64,000 nucleotides of DNA from the NCBI GenBank assembly GCA_030789695.1, contig CM061142.1, positions 155,964,714 through 156,028,713 on the forward strand, in the 5' to 3' direction. Numbering within the stretch: the first letter of the stretch is position 1; the number at the start of each line of letters is the position of its first letter. The notes beneath the pieces are model-generated. The model was not told the origin of the DNA. It was given only the letters and a program-made list of their open reading frames with translations, and searched no databases. This DNA is from Scilla litardierei (Eukaryota > Streptophyta > Magnoliopsida > Asparagales > Asparagaceae). Shown one piece after another: positions 56,519 to 64,000 of the stretch. The position numbers and the translations under genes were made by a program.

Positions 56519-57656
56519 ATGGTCGGAAGACGCATCACCCGACACGGAGCCGGAACCGGAATCGGAGCTGCTGGAGGCGAAGACGACGACATCCGCCAGA
56601 TGCTGGGAGTTATGCAAGATATGCTGGAGGTTCAGCATCATCAAGTCCAGCAAGGACGCCAGGCTGCGCCAGCCGCACCAGTTGCACCAGCCCCGTGAGC
56701 AAAGCAGTTTCGAGAGATGCGTCCGAAGAGTTTCTCCAGACGAGAGGGCCCGCTAGCGACCGAAGAATGGCGTCAGAGCACTGAGGATGATTTGGGCCTT
56801 GCCCGAATCAATAAAGATGAATGGGTAGAGCTTGCCAGGAAGCAATTGACAGATAATGCCCGCAACTGGTGGACTGCGGAAGAGGCCAGGCTGACCAAGC
56901 CGATTTCATGGGATACCTTCTGCAAGAGGTTTGACGCCCAGTATTTTCCCAAGTCTGCGAAGCGAATGATGGAGAGTCGCTTCATTAACCTGGAGCAGGG
57001 TACTATGACTGTTGACGAGTACGAGGCAGAGTTCACTATGCTGAGCCGATATGCTCCTGCCATGGTGAAAGAACCTGAGGACTGTGCACATCGTTTCCTA
57101 CAGGGCTTGGATCTGGACATCCAGAGTGTGCTGTCCGGGAATACTTTTTCCACTCATGAGGATGTTCTAGTAGCGACGAAGAATCAGGAGCACATCGCCA
57201 ATCTGAAGAAGGCCCGTTTGGCGGGCAAGCGCCTGATGGAGATGCTGAGGAGTGCACCTATGCCTAGTGTACGTCCAGTTCAGACCACCCAGTTCAAGAG
57301 GCCAGCTGCACCTGTTCCCAACCGAGCCGAGCTGACTTGTCATTTTTGTGGCAAGCTTGGCCATGTGAAGAAGGACTGCAGAAGGATGCTGAATTAGTGT
57401 TTGGTTTGTTGATCTTCTACCCATGTTGCGAGGGACTGCCCCACATGCACTTGACCTATGCCTCCTGGAGCATCTGGACCTGCTCAGAGGACATTACCTG
57501 CACCTGGACCCACTTAGAGACCAGTGCCTGCACCTGGACAGCGAGGCCCACCTCTGGTACCACAGAAGTAGGCCTTTCAGCAGGCCAACCCCCCGGTGCG
57601 TCGAGCTTACACTATGACAACCGTTGAGGCTGAGGCCGTTGACGACGTGATTGCAG
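56519..57656 (+). pseudogene. gag: Tekay gag of G
   Basis: ATG 56519 (MVGRRITRHGAG) opens a frame that runs to the intron at 57657 with in-frame stops only: TGA at 56696-56698, TAG at 57395-57397 and four more up to 57575. It holds the retrotransposon gag domain (LARKQLTDNARNWW, WDTFCKRFDAQYFP), a complete CCHC knuckle (CHFCGKLGHVKKDC) and a second CCHC knuckle with a stop inside it (CLVC, then SSTHVARDC). No frameshift is needed across this whole region. Gag forms the particle and binds RNA; this copy cannot make the full protein. Confidence 0.85.
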
Positions 57657-57741
57657 GTAACTCCTAAACTAATCTTTCCTTTTCTACATTTATGTTTGAT
57701 TAGTTAGTTTCTTTGTTGATATAGTTGCATGATTCCCTTAG
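57657..57741 (+). other. Probable intron between gag and protease of G (85 bp)
   Basis: GCAG|GTAACTCC ... GATTCCCTTAG|GTGTTATCC, AT/T-rich with candidate branch points (CTAAT, TTGAT). Its removal joins gag frame VIAG to VILVSSHPALTLFDSGAS in phase 1, the normal Tekay junction; left in place the frame is lost and a stop (TAA) follows. Confidence 0.7.
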
Positions 57742-58193
57742 GTGTTATCCTAGTTTCTTCTCACCCAGCCTTGACCCTGTTCGACTCTGGAGCTTCAATA
57801 TGCATCCTGTCACGGAAGTTCGTAGTCGAACACTCGATACCCACCTACACACTTCCCAAGTGTTGGAACATCACGACTTGGAATGGTGTAGTGAAGGTTG
57901 CCCTTGGTTGTCGACCTTGCCCATTGGTGGTTAGTGGACACGAATTGTATGCTGATTTCATCGTCCACGACCTACCCAATTTCGATGCAATACTCGGCAT
58001 TGACTGGTTAGGAGCCTTCTATGCCACGATCGACTGTCACCGAAAGAAAGTGGTGTTTGAAATTCCTGACCACCCAGTGTTTGAGTTCGTCAACAGAGGA
58101 TGTTCGCTTGGACCTGTCAAGTTCCGGGCCCAGCCGTACAGTTTGACTGTCGCATCTATGATAGCAGAGCCGGAGAAGCCAGCAGTAGTGTGA
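57742..58193 (+). CDS. Protease part of G pol
   Basis: Open from the intron acceptor to a TGA at 58191-58193. It has the aspartic protease motif LFDSGAS and the downstream block FDAILGIDWLGAF as in Tekay. The TGA stands where an Arg codon CGA is expected (AVV-R-DFEDVF), so it is likely a single C to T change. The RT frame continues directly behind it. It would cleave Gag-Pol. Confidence 0.75.
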
Positions 58194-59941
58194 GACTTCG
58201 AAGATGTCTTCCCTGAGGACATTTGCGGTTTGCCGCCTGATCGAGCATTGGAGTTCGGCATTGACCTGATACCAGGAGCTCAACCGATTTCTAAGGCGCC
58301 GTACCGTATGGCTCCCGCTGAGCTAGAGGAGCTGAGGAAGCAGTTGGAGGAGCTGCTACAGAAAGGTTTTATTCATCCCAGCGTATCTCCCTGGGGTACG
58401 CCCGTCTTGCTGGTGAAGAAGAAAGACGGATCGAGGATGATGTGTATCGACTATCGGGAGCTGAATCTGATCACTGTGAAGAACAAGACCAGCTGCCCCG
58501 TATTGATGATATCTTCGATCAGCTTGGTGGATCGAAGGTGTTCACGAAGTTGGATCTTCGGAGCGGATACCATCAGATCAGAGTCAAGAAGGATGATGTG
58601 CCCAAGTCAGCTTTCCGGACCAAGTACGGGCATTATGAGTTTGTTGTCATGCCGTTCGGTGTGACCAACGCTCCTGCTATATTCATGAATCTCATGAACC
58701 TCATCTTCTACGACTTCCTGGACAAGTTCATAGTGATGTTTATAGATGACATCTTGGTGTACTCGAGGAGCGAGGAAGAGCATGCAGAGCACTTGAGATT
58801 GGTATTGGAGACGCTCCGCCATCATCGACTATATGCCAAGTATAGCAAATGCGAATTCTGGCTGGACAGAGTTGCATTTCTTGGACATGTAGTATCAAGA
58901 GCCGGCATCTCAGTGGATCCGGAGAAGGTCAGAGCAGTCAGTGAATGGCCTACACCGCGATTGGCTTCGGACATCAGGAGTTTCCTCAGATTGGCTGGCT
59001 ACTACCGCAGATTTATCAAGGACTTCTCGAGGATAGCTGAGCCGATGACGAGATTGACGCGGAAGGATGTCAAGTTCAGTTGGTCAGAATCTTATGAGCA
59101 GGCTTTTTCTACTTTGAAGGAGAGACTGACGACTGCACCAGTCTTGGCTATTCCGAACAGAAGCGGAGGCTTTGAGATTTTCTGCGATGCATCGGGGAAG
59201 GGACTTGGTTATGTTCTGCACCAGCACAACCATGTAGTCGCTTATGCTTTGCGACAGTTGAAAGTCCATGAGAAGAACTATCCGACCCACGATTTGGAGC
59301 TCGCCGCTGTCATATTTGCGCTGAAGATTTGGCGTCATGTCTTACTGAGTGAGAAAGTGAATATATTCACTGATCACAAAAGTTTGAAATACATATTTAC
59401 TCAGAAGGAACTGAATATGAGACAGCGCAGATGGTTGGAGTTGATGGCGGACTACGACATCGATCTTCAGTATCACCCATGGAAGGTGAATGTCATACCG
59501 GACGCTTTGAGCCGACTGCCAGAGGTGATGATTCTTACAGCTCAGTGGAGATTACAGCAGGATCTGCGAGAGATGGATGTTGAAGCTGTTCTTCCGGGAG
59601 TCACTGCGTCATTGATGAACATGCAGATTCATTCGACGATTGTTGATCGGATCAAGAGTGCTCAAGCTGGTGATGCTAAGTTGATTAAGATCAGAGAGCA
59701 AGTCGAAGCCGGACTCCGGATAGATTTTCTGACTCACGAGGATGGATCTTTGAGGTATGGCAGTAGAATCTGCATGCCTGCGGGAGATATCAGAGAAGAG
59801 TTGATGAATGAGGCTCACAGTTCGCCCTATTCCATTCATCCTGGAGGTATGAAGATGTACAAGGATCTTCGTCAGAATTTCTGGTGGCACGGGATGAAGA
59901 GAAGTGTGTCACGGAGTGTTGCCAAATGCCTGGTGTGCTAG
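58194..59941 (+). pseudogene. pol: RT and RNase H of G pol, with N-terminal integrase part
   Basis: RT begins after [17 protein letters not shown]. One base is missing near 58488 (VKNK then PRIDD), after which the frame is open to 59941. RT has [15 protein letters not shown] and FIDDILVYS (YxDD-type box with Phe), RNase [14 protein letters not shown] and [10 protein letters not shown], then the integrase zinc region ([21 protein letters not shown]). Ends in two tandem TAG codons (59939-59944) where Gln-Gln (CAG CAG) is expected. Confidence 0.85.
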
Positions 59942-61138
59942 TAGGTGAAGGCTGAACATCATCACACCGCCGGACTACTACAGCCCCTGCCTATCCCGTA
60001 GTGGAAATGGCAGCACATCACGATGGACTTCGGGACTGGCTTACCTCGGAGCACCAAACAAAATGACGCAATTTGGGTCATCGTCGATCGACTGACCAAG
60101 TCTGCGCACTTCATACCGTTCCGAGTAGGACAATCCACGGAGATACTGGCAAGGAAATATATGGAGGTAATGATCCAACTCATCCTTTCATATTTCTTTC
60201 TAGTACGAGTTGTGACGTGAAATATGTTGTGTAGGAAATTGTGTGTCTGCATGGAGTCCTTGTGATCATCATGTCCGATCGTGAAACGAGGTTCACATCT
60301 CAGTTTTGGAATAGTCTGCAGACCAATCTTGGTACCAGTCTGAAGTTCAGTACTGCGTATCACCCGCAGACAGATGGCCAGTCAGAGCGGACCATTCAGA
60401 TCTTGGAGGACATGCTAAGAGCTTGCATGCTAGATTTCAAGGGTTCGTGGGACGATCATCTACACCTGGTGGAGTTCTCCTGCAACAACAGTTATCAGGC
60501 GAGCATTAGCATGGCGCCATTCGCTGCTCTCTACGGGAGGAAGTGTCGTTCGCCCCTGAGCTGGGACGACATTGGAGATAGAGATTTATTGGGACCGGAG
60601 TTGATAGTCGAAGCGATGGACGTTGTTCGAGATATCAGGGGACAAGCTTCAGATTGCTCAGGACCGTTATAAGCATTAGGCTGATGCTAAACGGCGACCT
60701 CTGGAGTTTCAGCCGGGAGACCACGTCTTCCTGAAGATTTCCCCAAATCGTGGAGTGATTCGCTTTGGGAAACGTGGCAAGCTCAACCCGAGATACATTG
60801 GACCCTTCGATGTTCTGGAGAGAGTTGGCGAGGTAGCCTACCGCTTAGCCTTGCCACCATCTTTGGAGGGTGTTCACGATGTCTTCCATGTGTCTCAGCT
60901 CAGTCGGTACATCAGCGATCCTTCTCACGCTGTTGACTACTCTGAGATCACCGTCTGTCCAGATCTGACGTATGACCAGCAGCCAGTGCAGATTCTTGAC
61001 AGACGTCAGAAGACACTCCGGAACAAGACCGTCGATCTTGTTAGAGTGATGTGGCGACACGGCTCGCCAGGAGAGTCCACCTGGGAGAGGGAAGATGAGA
61101 TGAGAGAGCGTTACCCACTTCTGTTCCATGTTAAGTGA
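59942..61138 (+). pseudogene. pol: Integrase and chromodomain of G pol
   Basis: The frame continues past the TAG pair and a third CAG-to-TAG at 59999-60001 through the first catalytic Asp (MDFGTGLP) to an intron at 60167-60234, then MSDRETRFTSQFW (second Asp) and STAYHPQTDGQSER with the catalytic Glu. An extra G near 60640 shifts the frame, a TAG follows in the KH-ADAKRR segment, then the C-terminal region with PGDHVFLK, ERVGEVAYRLALPP and a chromodomain (VQILDRRQKTLRNKTVDLVRVMW, split here as 20 plus 3 residues of the same run, ending REDEMRERYP). Chromodomains direct insertion to heterochromatin in this lineage. Confidence 0.85.
60167..60234 (+). other. Probable intron in integrase of G (68 bp)
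   Basis: ATGGAG|GTAATGATC ... TTGTGTAG|GAAATTGTG. The length is not a multiple of three and it holds an in-frame TGA. Removal restores KYME-EIVCLHGV. H has an intron of 70 bp at the same codon boundary with different interior sequence. Confidence 0.8.
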
Positions 61139-61167
61139 TTGTTTGGAAATCCGAGGGCGGAATTTTC

Positions 61168-61183
61168 TTTAAGGTGGGTATGA
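61168..61183 (+). promoter_or_regulatory. Polypurine tract of G
   Basis: TTAAGGTGGGTATGA before the 3' LTR; same core in E and H. Confidence 0.75.
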
Positions 61184-61333
61184 TGTAACGGCCGGTCTTT
61201 ATCGATGATATTATCTGTATTTCTCTAGTATAATTTTTCGTCCGTATCCGTTGAGAGGCGTATCCGTTCCCGTGCACGTGCCAACTTTTCCCATGTTAAT
61301 TATTTCTATTATTGTTTTATGATACAAAGTTAA

Positions 61334-61369
<36 letters not shown>

Positions 61370-63801
61370 TTTGGGCTCCTTACGTTATTAATTTCGAATT
61401 TCGGTTTTAAATTGTTAAAATTCAAATTTCAATCTTCCTTTTATTAAAACCCTTTTTAAAGCAAATTGATTAGCTATTAACCCTTTCATTCGCATGCCAT
61501 TTATAGTTTTTTTTCACCCTAAAATTATTTTCCAAAATGGGTCCCGCTTTAACCTAGGCACCACATAACTCACGCACACGTCACACCCACACACACAGCC
61601 TGTGCACTTTCATTTGAACCTAGGCCTAAGTTTATAAAAACCCTATAAAGACTAAACCCCAGGCTAGCCACGTGATGCCCTACCCATCACCCATAGCTCT
61701 TATATTATAGCCCAAGTACATCACCTAACCTATTAAGTCCCTAGCTAGTATTATATAAACCCTAAACAAATACTGTGAAACCTAGGCTAACAAACTAAAA
61801 TAAACCCTAGGCCCTTACCCACGTGCTCCTACACCCTACTCCCTATATATTTGAAACCTAGGTTATTGTGTTTTCTAAACCCTATCATTCACAGCCGCCT
61901 CTTCTTCCTGCTCACGGCAAACCCGCAAGAACCCACGCCACCCCCGACTTCTTCTTCCCCAGCGGCAACCCCCACAGGCCACGGCTCCTCCTCACAGCTG
62001 CCCTCAACCCTCACGGCCCCCTCCTGTCCTCTCTCCATTTTTCTGCAACTCCCCCTCGTGCACGCGGATGCCAGGAGGCTCTCGGACACGCACACAGATC
62101 CACGCACGCCCAGGAGCTCCTCTTCACACTCGTGACGCTGCAGCTCGTCGTCGCCTCCTTCCCCTTGTCGCTGATAGGCACACGAGGGCCGCGGGCAGCT
62201 TCCTCCCTTCTCCCGAAGCTTTTACGCCGCTTTTCCAGGACCCGACGCGTCGCCGCTACCATCGAGACGTTCCGATCCTCCTCTGCACTTACGGTTAGTA
62301 GATCTACCCCTTTAACAACTCTTAACCCCCATCATAGGACAGAAAACCTAATAAAAACGAATCGCTAAACGTCGTAGGGGCTTTTTGTAAATCTGTCCCG
62401 AACAAGAAACGCATTTTATGATTTTATGTTCTGCCAAAACAGCGAACCAAACCGTCCACAGTGTAGTACACATCGAGACGATTCCAACGACACCAAGAAC
62501 GTCGAAAAGAGGCGAATATTTGATTTTATATGAATTTCTGAAGTTTTGACACCGTTGCGCCATCTTTATGTATTGCTGTGTAACTCAAAAACTAGGAGTG
62601 AAATGAAGTACAAAATTGACACCATAATGATCAGGACGAAATTTGGGATCCAACGGTATATCACATGATATACCTCAATTTAAAACAATTATGAGAAAAA
62701 ATGTTTTCTGTAGCAAGTCTAGTGAAACCGTAATCGTCACTATTTTTGAGTTTGCCATAAAAAATCGTTTAACCCACTTTATGGTGTAGAACTGTCACCA
62801 AAATGTAATAATGTTGATTACACCAAATTTCTTCGAATTCGGACAAGTTTAACAAATTTTGACATCGTGACTATCAAGCGCCTCGAAGGTGGTATCGTGA
62901 TATCGTGATGTCGTGTGAGTCGACTAGGCCGGCTCGTGTTCCAGCAAAATTTTGGGTGGGGTTAGGGTTGAGCGGTCACTGGGCATATGAAAGGTACTCT
63001 CCTCAAGAGCACCACCCGCACGCGGTGGGTTAGCGTCAATCACGGTAAGCCCCCGTGAGTGGAACGACCTTCTCATCACGACCTAAAAGCAAGAACCCTA
63101 GATTAGATGTGAACTCTTGACATGAAAACTTGAAATGCTAACTTGGTCATCTTGATAATCGAAATGCTAATGAACTCAGAGAAATCCCAACTTTAATCTT
63201 ACAAACGTCTAGAACTGCATGTTAGGAATGCTTGTCATGCTTCAACAAAATTGTTCAATATTAATTTGATGCAGTCGCTTTCTTAAATTATTAATGCTTC
63301 TAAAATTCATATATATATCAGATATCTTGTCTTGGGATGCTAACACCTTCTTGCAGACCTTAGCTGACATGCATTCATTGTTTGTGGATGTATGTCAGAT
63401 CCAGCGCTTGAGTACCCGGAGGACCCGTACGAGACGCCAGACTTGGAGAGTCAGGAGTTCGCACCTGACGCAGTGCCTCTTCCAACTGAGGACTAGAGGA
63501 CCCCGCACTTCCAGTTTTCTTAGTTTACTTTCAGTCACTTGTTGTAGTTGTGTACGTTTCTTTGTTGCTACTTTAAGCCCAGCTGTGGCTGTTTAATTTC
63601 GTGTACAAACTTTTTAATCTCTGGATGTGGCTTTTATCTTTATATCATTGTTGTGTTCTGATTGTTCTGATACGCAAATGCAAGGACCCTTTTCTGTGCT
63701 TTCATCACAGACGATGATTGAACTCGAGCTTCACCGCTCCAGTTCAAGCGGACCGCGTAACATTCTCGCTTCCGGTGCCTTTTGGGAAGCGGGGCGTTAC
63801 A
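61184..63801 (+). mobile_element. 3' LTR of G (2618 bp)
   Basis: TGTAACGGCCGG...GGGGCGTTACA. Few percent different from the 5' LTR. It carries the (TTA)n run, TATA box and the small ORF. Confidence 0.9.
63392..63496 (+). CDS. Conserved 34-aa ORF in 3' LTR of G
   Basis: As at 55979-56083, with Leu for Ile at residue 18 (which matches E) and Thr for Ala at residue 32. Confidence 0.5.
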   Translation: MSDPALEYPEDPYETPDLESQEFAPDAVPLPTED

Positions 63802-64000
63802 AACATCGTCTTCAATTCTTCAAACACTTGCTCACAAGCCCCAGACTAGATGTACTTGATATCATTCTTCGTCAGGTGAGTCATATGCTCGGTAATCTTC
63901 GAGAAGTCATTGATGAATCGATGGTAATAGCCAGCCAATCCAAGAAAACTTCGGATGTCAGAAGCTAATCGAGGAGCCGGTCAATTCTTGACTGAAATGA
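63802..64000 (-). pseudogene. pol: Tekay RT of H, part beyond G
   Basis: Minus strand reads the end of RT and the connection to RNase H (DIRSF-like region, YHRFINDFSKI-like, FEELK), with stops. It joins the H sequence left of G at 53765 and runs off the window. Confidence 0.75.

Larger units (their letters stand above)
53766..63801 (+). mobile_element. Tekay/Del-type chromovirus G
   Basis: LTRs 53766-56388 and 61184-63801, interior 56389-61183 with gag, protease, RT, RNase H, integrase and chromodomain in order. Inserted into H: removing G and 5 bases restores the H reading frame exactly (ELK-TM-LTTAP). The 5-bp flanks are ACCTT and AACAT, 3 of 5 identical. Coding region has several stops, so it is not autonomous now. 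Confidence 0.9.

Overview
The window is a stretch of plant (flowering-plant) heterochromatin made almost wholly of nested LTR retrotransposons; I found no cellular protein gene, tRNA or rRNA gene. The evidence is two lineages of Ty3/gypsy elements typical of plant genomes: Athila-type (tRNA-Asp primer site, RT with FMDD, ATHILA ORF, AGCTTGGGGGA polypurine tract) and Tekay/Del-type chromoviruses (CCHC gag, FIDD RT, chromodomain after integrase), plus one Copia-type LTR at the left edge. Letters below are my own labels.

Layout. A Copia-type LTR (623-1904) abuts an old plus-strand Athila copy F (1905-4785), which resumes as a 32-bp scrap at 28711-28742 and probably ends in the truncated LTR D (48015-49653). 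Inserted in F is array A (4786-28710, minus strand): LTR-internal-LTR-internal-LTR, two units repeated at 11,055 bp, each with an intact 1293-codon RT-RNaseH-integrase ORF without gag or protease, and a broken ATHILA ORF. Also inserted in F is E (28743-48014, minus), a Tekay-like element with a 2.86-kb non-coding interior; its left LTR was hit by B (29495-38856, plus; Athila-type with gag and protease but no RT or integrase) and by C (39817-41683, an Athila LTR plus PBS). To the right lie a chromovirus LTR fragment I (49654-50272) and a minus-strand Tekay copy H (about 50273 to beyond 64000) split by a younger plus-strand Tekay copy G (53766-63801).

How the parts relate. In A and B the U3 region carries an array of a family-specific palindrome just upstream of a TATA box, and the same palindrome array with its own TATA box recurs inside the element, after pol (or where pol should be) and before the 3' ORF. 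This looks like a second, matched promoter for the ATHILA ORF. Downstream of the LTR TATA box, the leader of all four Athila LTR families (A, B, C, D) contains a series of hairpins whose short inner stem co-varies while the loop stays GAGA or GGGA (GNRA class). A has pol without gag-PR and B has gag-PR without pol, so they are complementary halves of an Athila genome.

In the Tekay elements I see two probable spliceosomal introns inside gag-pol (one in the same place in G and H), a probable leader intron in the LTR, and a 34-codon small ORF in the LTR whose changes between families are mostly synonymous. All functional statements about these elements are inferences from sequence; identities quoted are counts by eye.
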